Below are positions 54,025 through 64,000 of a DNA stretch of 64,000 nt, in pieces. Below the pieces are notes generated by a model. That model made no database searches and was not told where the DNA came from. It was given only the letters and a program-made list of their open reading frames with translations. The stretch is from Candidatus Sulfotelmatobacter sp. (GTDB lineage Bacteria > Vulcanimicrobiota > Vulcanimicrobiia > Vulcanimicrobiales > Vulcanimicrobiaceae): the NCBI GenBank assembly GCA_035504415.1, contig DATJRY010000021.1, positions 372,001-436,000 on the forward strand, in the 5' to 3' direction. The position numbers and the translations under genes were made by a program. Each line of letters begins with the position of its first letter. Within the stretch, counting starts at the first letter, position 1.

Positions 54025-55284
54025 CTACGCTCGCGCACAGCGAGCGGCGCGGGTGAGCAGCAGCTCGCGGTCGCGGGCGTTGTGCGCCAGCGCGGCCGCG
54101 CGCTCGAACTCGGCGCGCGCCTCGGCGAAGCGCTCGAGCTTCTCGAGCAGGTCGCCGCGCACGCTCGGCAAGAGATGGTAGGCGCTCAGCGCGGGCTCGG
54201 CGAGGAGCGCGTCCACCTGCTCGAGGCCGCTTTGGGGGCCGAACGCCATGCCGACGGCGACGGCACGGTTCAGCTTGACGACCGCGGTGGGATACAGCTC
54301 GGCGAGCGCGTCGTAGAGCGCGGCGATGCGCGCCCAGTCGGTCTCCTCCGCCCTGCGCGCTCGCGCGTGGCAGGCGGCGATCGCCGCTTGCAGCGCGTAC
54401 GGCCCGAGCGGCCCCAACCGCTCAGCACGTTCGAGCGCGCCCAGGCCGCGCCGAATCAGCAGCTGGTCCCAACGTGACCGATCCTGCTCGAGCAGCAGGA
54501 CGTGCTCGCCGGATGGTCCGACGCGCGCTCGCGCGCGCGACGACTGCAGCTCCATCAGCGCGACCAGCCCGTGCACCTCACCCTCCTCGGGCGCGAGCTG
54601 GGCGAGAACGCGCCCCAGCCGCAACGCCTCCTGCGAGAGCGCGGGCCGAAGAATGTCCTCGCCGCTCGAGGCCGAGTAGCCCTCGTTGAAGATGAGGTAG
54701 ATGACTTCGAGGACCGAGGTCAGGCGTTGCATCCGCTGCGCCGCGTCGGGCACCTCGAACGGCACGCGCGCCTCCGCCAGCGTGCGCTTCGCGCGAACGA
54801 TTCGCTGCGCGATCGTCGGCTCCGATGAGAGGAACGCTCGCGCGATCTCCGTCGTCGAGAGACCGCCGAGCAAGCGCAGCGTCAAGGCGACGCGTGCTTC
54901 GACCGAGAGCACCGGGTGACACGCGACGAACATCAGGCGCAGCAGGTCGTCGGGGATGTAGTCCTCGTCGAGCGTGGCGAAGACGGACTCCTCCGATTCC
55001 TGGTCCTGCAGCTCGTGGCCGAGCAGCCGGTACTTGTCCTCAGCCGTCTGCGCTCGCCGGAAGTAGTCGATCGCGCGACGCTTCGCAACCGACATCAGCC
55101 ACGCTCCCGGATTGCGCGGAATTCCGTCGCTCGACCATTGGGAGAGCGCCGAGACGAACGCGTCCTGCGCGAATTCCTCGGCCAGACCGACGTCGCGAAC
55201 GACGCGGGTGAGCGCGGCCACGAGTCTGGGGGACTTGATCCCCCAGACGGCTTCGATCGCGCGCACCGACTCCGGCCTCGTCAC
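54025..55284 (-). CDS. ECF sigma factor of the SigJ/ECF42-like long type (DUF6596)
   Basis: A 419-residue RNA polymerase sigma factor: sigma-2 region (LAEEFAQDAFVSALSQW, NPGAWLMSVAKRRAIDYFRR), sigma-4 region (LTLRLLGGLSTTEIARAFLSSEPTIAQRIVRAKRTL), then a long TPR-like C-terminal domain (LIFNEGYSASSGEDI, GPYALQAAIAACHARA, YPTAVVKLNRAVAVGM, HLLPSVRGDLLEKLERFAEARAEFERA). This layout marks the ECF42 group, which normally pairs with a YCII/DGPF protein; none is visible here. GTG 55284 begins one base after the OsmC stop. Confidence 0.9.
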   Translation of the reverse strand: MTRPESVRAIEAVWGIKSPRLVAALTRVVRDVGLAEEFAQDAFVSALSQWSSDGIPRNPGAWLMSVAKRRAIDYFRRAQTAEDKYRLLGHELQDQESEESVFATLDEDYIPDDLLRLMFVACHPVLSVEARVALTLRLLGGLSTTEIARAFLSSEPTIAQRIVRAKRTLAEARVPFEVPDAAQRMQRLTSVLEVIYLIFNEGYSASSGEDILRPALSQEALRLGRVLAQLAPEEGEVHGLVALMELQSSRARARVGPSGEHVLLLEQDRSRWDQLLIRRGLGALERAERLGPLGPYALQAAIAACHARARRAEETDWARIAALYDALAELYPTAVVKLNRAVAVGMAFGPQSGLEQVDALLAEPALSAYHLLPSVRGDLLEKLERFAEARAEFERAAALAHNARDRELLLTRAARCARA

Positions 55285-55285
55285 G

Positions 55286-55798
55286 TCACGCGTTAGCGGA
55301 TTCCGGCGAAGTCCTCGGCCTCGAAGATGCCTGGACGATGGTCGGCTCGTGGTCGACCGGGAAGTTGACCGAGTTGGCGATGAAACACTTGGCGTGCGCG
55401 TCACGGTGCAGCGCCTGCGCTCTGGCCAGGTCGGACTCGGCGCTGACCACGATGCGCGGGCGGAGCACAATGCGCGTGAAGCGCCCGCCGCCGTCGTCGG
55501 TCTCGACCATCTGGCCCTCGGCCTCGTCGACGTAGTCGAGCACGACGACGCCGTTGGTTGCGCACAAGTGCAGGTACCACAGCAGATGGCACGACGACAC
55601 CGAGGCGACCAGCAGCTCCTCGGGATTGTAGCGCGCGGCGTCACCGCGGAAGAGCGGATCGCTCGAGCCCAGCAGGGCCGGCTTGCCTTCGACGGTGACC
55701 GCGAAGGCGCGCTCGTAGGCGCGATAGCTGGCGGTGCCGGCGCCGGTGTTGCCGGTCCAGCGGACGGCGGCGGCGTAGCGGTGCGCGCGCTGCCCCAT
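55286..55798 (-). CDS. OsmC/Ohr family peroxide-related protein
   Basis: A 170-residue OsmC-like protein: reactive cysteines in SVSSCHLLWYLH and DAHAKCFIANSV, with E in NPEELL. The family reduces organic hydroperoxides using a cysteine pair. It is joined to the SDR gene by ATGA (55798). An organic-peroxide role fits its association with a sigma factor, but that is inference. Confidence 0.85.
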   Translation of the reverse strand: MGQRAHRYAAAVRWTGNTGAGTASYRAYERAFAVTVEGKPALLGSSDPLFRGDAARYNPEELLVASVSSCHLLWYLHLCATNGVVVLDYVDEAEGQMVETDDGGGRFTRIVLRPRIVVSAESDLARAQALHRDAHAKCFIANSVNFPVDHEPTIVQASSRPRTSPESANA

Positions 55799-56544
55799 CA
55801 GCGACCGCCGCCGACGTCGATGGTGGCACCCACGCAGTACGAGGACGCCGGCGAGAGCAGCCAGATGACGGCCTCGGCCACCTCGTCGGCCGTCCCCATG
55901 CGGTGCATCGGGATCGTCGGCAGCATGCGCGCGGGTCGGTCGGGGTCGCCGGACGCCGCGTGGATCTCGGTGTCGATCATCCCCGGCGAGACGGCGTTGA
56001 CGCGCACGCCCTCGGCCGCAACCTCGCGCGCGAGGCCGAGCGAGAACACCTCCAGCGCGCCCTTGCTGGCCGCGTAGTGGACGTAGGTGTCGGGCGCGCC
56101 GTAGGCGATCGCGCGTGAGGTGATGTTGACGATCGCGCCGCCGCGGCCGCCACGAGCCGTCGACATCCGTCGTACCGCCTCGCGCGCGCACATGACCGCG
56201 CCCACGACGTTGATCGCGAAGACGCGCTCGAGCGTGCTGCGCTCGAGATCGACCAGCCGCCCGACGCCGCCGGTGATGCCGGCGTTGTTGACCAATCCGC
56301 CGAGCGGCCCGAAGGCGCGTTCGGTCTCGGCGAACGCGTGCTGCATCTCATCCTCGTTCGCGACGTCGGCGCGGACGGCCAGCGCGCGGCCGCCGGCGCC
56401 GGTGACCTCGGCCTCGACGGCGCGCGCCGCGTCGGCGTCGGCGGCGTAGGTGAACGCCACGCTCCAGCCCGCCTCGGCCGCACGCCGCACGATCGCCGCG
56501 CCGATACCGCGGCTACCGCCGGTGACCAGCAGCGCGCTGGACAT
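55798..56544 (-). CDS. SDR family oxidoreductase
   Basis: A 248-residue SDR: TGGSRGIG (8-15), NNAG, NITSRAIA and YVHYAASKGAL (YxxxK), and a FabG-like C-terminal SYCVGATIDVGGGR. Probably NADP-dependent carbonyl reductase. Joined to GT4 and OsmC genes by four-base overlaps, so part of the chain. The substrate is unknown. Confidence 0.88.
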   Translation of the reverse strand: MSSALLVTGGSRGIGAAIVRRAAEAGWSVAFTYAADADAARAVEAEVTGAGGRALAVRADVANEDEMQHAFAETERAFGPLGGLVNNAGITGGVGRLVDLERSTLERVFAINVVGAVMCAREAVRRMSTARGGRGGAIVNITSRAIAYGAPDTYVHYAASKGALEVFSLGLAREVAAEGVRVNAVSPGMIDTEIHAASGDPDRPARMLPTIPMHRMGTADEVAEAVIWLLSPASSYCVGATIDVGGGR

Positions 56545-57800
56545 CAGCGCGCGACCGCGTCGACGTAGGCGATCTTGCGGTCGAGCGCTTCGATCGCCTG
56601 ATGCCAGGTATAGCGCGCCGCCGTCTGCGCGCCGTTGGTGCGCAGCTCGGCCGCCAGCGCGTCGTCGCCGAACAGCGCACGCAGATAGGTCGCCAGCTCG
56701 CGGCCGTCGGACGTGTCGCAGACGATCGCGTTGACGAACGGCTCGGCGTACTCTTCGCCGGTCGCGCCGCAGACGACGATCCCGCCGGCCGCCATCACTT
56801 CGAGACCGACCAACCCGAACGGCTCCTTGCCGCTGTTCGCCAGCACGACGTCGGTAGCGGCGTACATCGCGTACAGCGTCGGCTCGTCGAGGAACGCGCG
56901 CACGTGCACGATCGGCGCCTCGACGTACGCCAGCGCCTTGGCCAGCTCGCGCCAATCGCTGCCTTCGTACGCCAGCCGCTCGACGGTCAGCCCGCGCTCG
57001 CGCGCGCGCCCGAACACGACGTCGCCGTACGGCTCGCGGCCGCCGCGCACGATCATGCGCGCCGGTATCCCGCCCGCGCGCAGCTCGACGATCGCGTCGA
57101 CCGCCTGCAGCCAATTCTTGTCGGGGTCGAAACGGCCGACCTTGAAACAGGTCGGCGCCTTGCCGAACGCCTCGCGCAGCGCGGCCGTGCGCTCCGGGTC
57201 GGCGCCGTCGAGCAGCGCGGGGTCGAGCCCGTTGGGGATCACCAGCGCCGAGACGTTCCACTGCGCCAGCTCGAACTTCATGTACTTGCTCACGCACGTG
57301 ACCGCGGCGGCGCGCGCCAGCGTCGGCCAGTGGATGCGATCGAACCCATAGGTGTTGTTCGCGTTCCACATCAGCGTGAGCGCGCCGCGAATGCCGCGCT
57401 CGCGCGCCAGCCGGTCGATGGCGATCGCGACGTTGGCGGTCTGCCACTCTTCGCAGATCACCAGCACCCGCTCGCCGCGCGCGGCGGCCGGTGCGACCAG
57501 CGTGTCGATGATCCACGGGGGCAGGCTGGTCTCCCAGTCGTGCACCTTGCCGGTCTCGCCGTCGTAGACGTTGCGCGGGTGCTGCGCCGAGATCCACTGC
57601 GACCAGCGCCGCAAGGTGACGCCCGGATCGCTCTGTTCGATCGGCTTCGCGTTGGGATCGCCGACGAAGTACAGCTCGACCTCGTGGCCGGCCGCGCCCA
57701 GCGCGCGCGCCAGTTGGCTGACGCGGGTGGCCAGGCCACCGATCGACGCGTAGCGATCCGGTCCCTCGAACGAGAGCAGCGCGACCTGACGGGGGATCAT
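56544..57800 (-). CDS. GT4-family glycosyltransferase
   Basis: A 418-residue GT-B glycosyltransferase. N-terminal donor lobe with GGLATRVSQLARALGAAGHEVELY, C-terminal EX7E motif in SGKEPFGLVGLEVMA, and the GDP/UDP-glucose-binding VGRFDPDKNWLQAVDAI. Probably makes a glucosyl or mannosyl linkage on a polysaccharide or small molecule. GTG/ATG start 57800 has a strong GGAGG site overlapping the stop of the previous gene. Acceptor and donor cannot be named. Confidence 0.85.
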   Translation of the reverse strand: MIPRQVALLSFEGPDRYASIGGLATRVSQLARALGAAGHEVELYFVGDPNAKPIEQSDPGVTLRRWSQWISAQHPRNVYDGETGKVHDWETSLPPWIIDTLVAPAAARGERVLVICEEWQTANVAIAIDRLARERGIRGALTLMWNANNTYGFDRIHWPTLARAAAVTCVSKYMKFELAQWNVSALVIPNGLDPALLDGADPERTAALREAFGKAPTCFKVGRFDPDKNWLQAVDAIVELRAGGIPARMIVRGGREPYGDVVFGRARERGLTVERLAYEGSDWRELAKALAYVEAPIVHVRAFLDEPTLYAMYAATDVVLANSGKEPFGLVGLEVMAAGGIVVCGATGEEYAEPFVNAIVCDTSDGRELATYLRALFGDDALAAELRTNGAQTAARYTWHQAIEALDRKIAYVDAVAR

Positions 57801-57812
57801 GACGGGAACCTC

Positions 57813-58793
57813 CTACGCGAGAACGGCGGCGAATACCGCCCGGTCGACGTTACCCCCGGAGAGGACCGCCGCGACCCGCTTGCCGCGCAGGCGGTCGCGT
57901 TCGGCGGCGACGGCGGCGAGGGCCACGGCGCCCGCCCCTTCCGCCACGTTGTGCGTGTCGCTGAACAGCCAGGCCATCGCCTCGCGGATCGCGTCCTCGG
58001 AGACGGTGACGACGCGTGCCGCCCCCGCGCGGATGATCGCGAACGCGTCCGGGTCGCCGACGCGACAGCCGACGCCCTCGGCGAGCGTCGGCACGCCGCC
58101 GTCCGTCTCGCGCAGCTCGCCGGCCGCGAAGGAGAGCGCGTAGGCCGGATACGTCTGCGAGCACACGCCGACGATCTCGGTCGGCAGCTCGAGCAGATCG
58201 CGCACCGCGATCAGCCCGCTGATCCCCGAGCCCAATCCGATCGGGACGTAGACGACGTCGAACGCGGCGGCGGCGAATAGCTCGCGCGCGTAGGTCGCGA
58301 CGCCGCACACCAGATCGCGGTGGTACGAGGGCACGAACGCGGTCGCCGGATCGTCGTCGGCGGCCAGCGTGCGCGCGTATCGATACGAGTCCTCGAAGTC
58401 GGCGCCGTGCGCCACGATCCGCGCGCCCATCGCGCGCATGGCGGCGGTCTTCTCCGCCGGACAGTCGTTCGGCACGACGATCGTCACCTGGAGTCCCGCG
58501 CGGCGGCCGGCCAGCGTCAGCGACTGCCCGTGGTTGCCGGCCGACGCGGCGACGATGTGGCGCACCTGCGGCGCGCGCCGCCGCAGCGCGTCGACGTAGA
58601 CCAGGCCGCCGCGTATCTTGAACGCGCCCAGCCGGGTGTGGTTCTCGTGCTTGACCCACACGTCGACGCCGAGCCGCTGCGCCAGCAGCGGCCACGCGTA
58701 CGCCGGCGTCGGCGGCACGATGTCGCGGATCAGCGCGGCGGCGGCGTCGATCTCCCGAAGCGTGAGGTCGAACGCCGCCGCGTGCGCCGCCAC
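57813..58793 (-). CDS. Threonine dehydratase-like PLP enzyme (no ACT domain)
   Basis: A 326-residue fold-type II PLP enzyme. PLP lysine in GAFKIRGGL, phosphate cup region SAGNHGQSLTLAG and GLGSGISGL, and C-terminal LSGGNVD. It lacks the regulatory ACT domain of biosynthetic IlvA. It could be a catabolic threonine/serine dehydratase or threo-hydroxyaspartate ammonia-lyase. GTG 58793 lies five bases after the aconitase stop, so it is co-transcribed. Confidence 0.85.
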   Translation of the reverse strand: MAAHAAAFDLTLREIDAAAALIRDIVPPTPAYAWPLLAQRLGVDVWVKHENHTRLGAFKIRGGLVYVDALRRRAPQVRHIVAASAGNHGQSLTLAGRRAGLQVTIVVPNDCPAEKTAAMRAMGARIVAHGADFEDSYRYARTLAADDDPATAFVPSYHRDLVCGVATYARELFAAAAFDVVYVPIGLGSGISGLIAVRDLLELPTEIVGVCSQTYPAYALSFAAGELRETDGGVPTLAEGVGCRVGDPDAFAIIRAGAARVVTVSEDAIREAMAWLFSDTHNVAEGAGAVALAAVAAERDRLRGKRVAAVLSGGNVDRAVFAAVLA

Positions 58794-58797
58794 GGCG

Positions 58798-61542
<2,745 letters not shown>

Positions 61543-61604
61543 GGTGCCGGGTTTCGGCGCCGCGACGGGTTGGTGCTCCCGGAAATCGTTCCGCCTCCGT
61601 TGAC

Positions 61605-61629
61605 AATCGTTTCCTAAACCGAAACAATT
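61605..61629. promoter_or_regulatory. 25-bp palindromic operator in the acnA/winged-helix divergent region
   Basis: Outer arms AATnGTTTC and GAAACnATT pair in eight of twelve positions around the centre. TTGACA at 61600-61605 lies at its left edge and AACAAT (61623-61628) may be the -10, so the repressor would block the plus-strand promoter. Probable binding site for the adjacent winged-helix protein. Confidence 0.55.
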
Positions 61630-61634
61630 TGCGC

Positions 61635-61976
61635 GTGCGCGACGACCTCCGTCCAGCCCTGTTCGGCTCGGCCCTGCGGGACCGGATGCTCACTCGCCTC
61701 GCCCTCTCGCAGAACGGGCTGCACGTCCGCGAGCTGGCTCGCCAGATCGACGCCAGCGCGACCGCCGTGCACCGCGCGGTCATCGCCTTCGAGCACAGCG
61801 GCGTCGTCGTCTCGCGGCTGGTCGGCAACTCGCGGGTCGTGCTGTTGAACCGGCGCTGGTACGGCGCGGTCGAGCTGCGCGCGCTGCTCGAGCGGCTGGC
61901 CGCGGCCTACCCCGAGATCCGCGAGCGCGCGGCGCACTACCGCGAGCGGCCGCGCCGCATCGGCAAGCCGCTCTGA
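61635..61976 (+). CDS. Winged-helix DNA-binding protein, partner of the nucleotidyltransferase
   Basis: A 113-residue wHTH protein: [51 protein letters not shown] is an ArsR-like helix-turn-helix with wing. The GTG at 61635 or TTG 61629 are possible starts; the former lies just at the predicted transcription start, so the message may be leaderless. Stop overlaps the next gene's ATG (TGATG at 61974-61978). Probably autoregulates through the palindrome upstream. It could be the antitoxin-like half of a two-gene system. Confidence 0.72.
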   Translation: MRDDLRPALFGSALRDRMLTRLALSQNGLHVRELARQIDASATAVHRAVIAFEHSGVVVSRLVGNSRVVLLNRRWYGAVELRALLERLAAAYPEIRERAAHYRERPRRIGKPL

Positions 61977-62533
61977 TGCTGACCGGCGGCGCGAGCCTGA
62001 TCGACGTCGAATTCGCCGCGTGCACGGCGCTGGCGCAAGCCGGCGAGACCGCGGTGCTGTGCGGCGGCAGCGCGGCCGCGTTCTACGTCCCCGAGCAGTA
62101 CCAGTCGCTCGACGTCGACTTCATCCTGCACGTCGGCAAGGCGCGCCACACGCTCGATCGCGCGCTGGGAACGCTCGGCTACGCGCGCGTTGCCGAAGGC
62201 TTCTACGAACATCCGGCGTTGCCGTACGCGCTCGAGTTTCCGATCGGGCCGCTGGCGATCGGACGCGAGGAAGTCACCGGGTGGCGCACCGAGCGGCGCG
62301 CGCACGAGCTGCTGCACGTCCTCACGCCGACCGACGTCGTACGCGATCGGTTCCTCCACTATTGGGCGTGGAAGGACGAGACGGCGTTCAACGCCGCGGT
62401 CGCGGTCGCGAAGGCGAAGCCGCGTGAGGTCGACCTCGACGCGGTTCGCGCCTGGTGCGCCCGCGAGATGGAAGCGGACCGGAGCTACGACCCCGAGGAC
62501 GTCGACCGGCTCTTTCGCGCGCTGGGCCAGTAG
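61976..62533 (+). CDS. Putative nucleotidyltransferase (MNT/AbiEii-like)
   Basis: A 185-residue protein with a nucleotidyltransferase core: LCGGSAAAF (G30-G31-S32) followed by SLDVDFIL (D46, D48), the GS-x(n)-DxD pattern of minimal and AbiEii-type nucleotidyltransferases. The C-terminal half is helical and acidic (VRDRFLHYWAWKDETAF). It is coupled to a winged-helix gene, an arrangement seen in toxin-antitoxin and related modules. Whether it transfers nucleotides or is toxic is not known. Confidence 0.65.
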   Translation: MLTGGASLIDVEFAACTALAQAGETAVLCGGSAAAFYVPEQYQSLDVDFILHVGKARHTLDRALGTLGYARVAEGFYEHPALPYALEFPIGPLAIGREEVTGWRTERRAHELLHVLTPTDVVRDRFLHYWAWKDETAFNAAVAVAKAKPREVDLDAVRAWCAREMEADRSYDPEDVDRLFRALGQ

Positions 62534-62572
62534 CCGGCAGCACGCCGGACGCGGGCGGCGAATGCGCCGCTC

Positions 62573-63481
62573 GTGCCCCACAACGGACTCACGCGCGGGG
62601 AGCTGATGGCCGGACTCGCCGCCGTCCCCGCCGGATTCGCCCCCGCCCCCGGCCTCTCCGCGCTGCTGGCGCAACTGGCGCCGGAGAACGGGCGCATCGC
62701 GCCCGAGCGGGTGCGCGCGAGCGGCATCCCGGTGCGCGAGCTGATGCTGCGGCTCCACCCGTGGGCGCGCGGTTTCGCGCACCCGCCGATCTCGCATTTC
62801 TTCGTCGGCGCGATCGTCGAAGGCGCCTCGGGCGCGCTCTACGCCGGGATGAACCTCGAGTTCCCCGGGCAGACGCTCGCGTTCACCGTCCACGGCGAGG
62901 GCGCGGCGACGACCAACGCGTGGCTGCACGACGAGACCGGCATCGTCTCGCTGGCGGTCGGCGGCGTTCCGTGCGGATACTGCCGCCAATTTCTCGCCGA
63001 GTTCGTCGCACCCGAGAAGCTGACGATCTGGCTCCCGCAGGGCGGATCGATCACCCTCGCCGAGGCGCTGCCGCACGCGTTTCTTCCCACCGTGCTCGGG
63101 GTGCGCGTCGATCCGTTTCACAGCCGGCGAACGCTGCGGCTGGCGGCGCCGAACGACGACCCGCTGCTGCGGGCCGCACTCGGCGCCGCCGCCCGCTCGC
63201 ACGCGCCCTACAGCGGCAGCTACGCCGGGGTGGCGCTGCGGTTGACCGACGGCGTCGTCGTCACCGGACGCCACGCCGAGAACGTCGCCTACAACCCCGG
63301 GATGCCGCCGCTGCAGGCGGCCCTGGTCGCACTGCGCCTTCGCGGCCGGACGGAGCGCGAGATCGTCGGCGCCGCGCTCGTCGAGACGGCGGGTCACGCC
63401 AGCCAACGCGATGCGACCCGCGCCGTGCTGGCGACCCTGACCGGTGTCCCGCTCGCCTACGCGCGCGCGCTCGCGGCCTGA
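62573..63481 (+). CDS. cdd: Cytidine deaminase (two-domain, E. coli Cdd type)
   Basis: A 302-residue enzyme. Zinc and catalytic residues H107-G-E109 and C134-x2-C137 (GVPCGYCRQF) fit the E. coli Cdd pattern (H102, E104, C129, C132). The usual HAE is HGE here. The second, catalytically silent domain (after residue 185) has SHAPYSGSYAGVALRLTDG, typical of this class. Deaminates cytidine and deoxycytidine for salvage. GTG start at 62573. Confidence 0.85.
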   Translation: MPHNGLTRGELMAGLAAVPAGFAPAPGLSALLAQLAPENGRIAPERVRASGIPVRELMLRLHPWARGFAHPPISHFFVGAIVEGASGALYAGMNLEFPGQTLAFTVHGEGAATTNAWLHDETGIVSLAVGGVPCGYCRQFLAEFVAPEKLTIWLPQGGSITLAEALPHAFLPTVLGVRVDPFHSRRTLRLAAPNDDPLLRAALGAAARSHAPYSGSYAGVALRLTDGVVVTGRHAENVAYNPGMPPLQAALVALRLRGRTEREIVGAALVETAGHASQRDATRAVLATLTGVPLAYARALAA

Positions 63482-63553
63482 CCCGCGGCCCCGCCGTGCC
63501 GGCGGCCTTCCCCTTAGGGCAACCGCCCGCTTTCGCCGATAACAGAAACTGGT

Positions 63554-64000
63554 ATGCTGAGCAGCTTCTGGCGCGGCGTGCGCCGCTTTTTCGGTTTCGA
63601 CCAAGTCCCGGTGGCCAAGGCGAAGGCCAAGGGGACCGCCGTGCCGTCCGACGCCGAGCTCGAGGCTGCCGCGGCCAGTTTGGCTCCCGAGTGGTGGATC
63701 CCCAAGGACCGCAAGGCCAAGGAGGCCGTCCAGCTCGAGGCACGGCGCAAAGCCTTGATCGAGAAGCTCGAGGAGGGGAAAGCGCGTCAAGCCGCGGCCG
63801 GCGTGAACGTGGATACGCCGGCCACCACGACGCGCAGCATCAACGTCGCGGCGATGACCGAGGTCCACGCCGCCGCGGAGCCCGCCGACGCCGAGCCCGT
63901 CGCCGCTCGCGACGATGAGATGATGGACGTCGACCTCGATCAGTTCACCAGCATCGACGAGGTCGCGGCGATGCTCGAGGAGCGCCGCCGCGCGCGCACC
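63554..64000 (+). CDS. Hypothetical protein, charged (partial, 3' end outside window)
   Basis: An open frame of at least 149 codons from ATG 63554 running off the right edge. The product starts MLSSFWRGVRRFFGFDQ, followed by Lys/Ala-rich and Glu/Arg-rich helices (EAVQLEARRKALIEKLEEGKARQ) and a second acidic helix (DLDQFTSIDEVAAMLEERRR). No domain recognised; coiled-coil or disordered character is likely. No clear ribosome binding site before the ATG. Confidence 0.5.
   Translation, partial: MLSSFWRGVRRFFGFDQVPVAKAKAKGTAVPSDAELEAAAASLAPEWWIPKDRKAKEAVQLEARRKALIEKLEEGKARQAAAGVNVDTPATTTRSINVAAMTEVHAAAEPADAEPVAARDDEMMDVDLDQFTSIDEVAAMLEERRRART

Overview
The window is about 70% GC, densely packed, and dominated by genes that overlap by 1-4 bases (ATGA, GTGA, TGATG junctions). 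The organism is a bacterium, probably an aerobic soil type. Two things point to Candidatus Eremiobacterota (WPS-2) or a close relative: a lipoprotein beta-propeller with repeated YAPPYTGxP units (37425-39161) and the proline/threonine-rich lipoprotein at 22934-24079. That placement is inference from protein style, not a phylogeny. No rRNA, CRISPR array, integrase or transposase was seen. One tRNA, one TPP riboswitch and several promoters or operators are readable.

Layout. 1-5547: end of a secreted-protein gene, then a plus-strand run of a GH5-like glycosidase, HpaI-type aldolase, SDR (with an unusual C-terminal extension), zinc alcohol dehydrogenase and protein-isoaspartate methyltransferase. 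5551-10522: M48 and S53 peptidases and a zinc/manganese-type ABC importer operon. 10600-13931: tRNA-Ala(CGC) with promoter and terminator, a DUF6582-like gene, a SnoaL-like protein, and an Ada/AlkA fusion overlapping an O6-methylguanine methyltransferase (alkylation repair). 13897-19598: ModA-like binding protein, TMEM175-type channel, 2OG-Fe(II) oxygenase, a MarR repressor divergent from an SDR with two clear operator copies, epoxide hydrolase and small proteins. 19754-24079: cupin, lytic transglycosylase, a cPLA2-like (eukaryotic-type) lipase and a lipoprotein.

24164-26082 is a classic thiC unit: promoter, TPP aptamer, thiC and a terminator-like hairpin. Next to it (26110-27938) lies a visibly lower-GC insert with two genes, an ABC/AAA ATPase and a TOPRIM-like (DUF4276-type) protein. 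This is the best candidate for a less-described defence system. It runs directly into an EamA transporter, a frameshifted PPC/DUF296 gene and a DHA2 drug exporter with its own promoter and palindrome.

32690-49542 is an alpha-glucan (glycogen) block: GH133-type debranching protein and divergent GH63-type glycosidase, then a flavin disulfide reductase, GlgB, GlgX and MalQ in a tightly coupled operon, followed by a mannose-1-phosphate guanylyltransferase/phosphomannomutase fusion. 49534-54016 holds a retropepsin-like protein, a DEAD-box helicase and two tandem secreted paralogues with a TonB-C-like end. 61542 down to 54025 is a six-gene minus-strand chain: aconitase, threonine-dehydratase-like enzyme, GT4 glycosyltransferase, SDR, OsmC-like protein and ECF sigma factor. 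The right end carries a winged-helix/nucleotidyltransferase pair with an operator palindrome, a cytidine deaminase and the start of an unknown gene.
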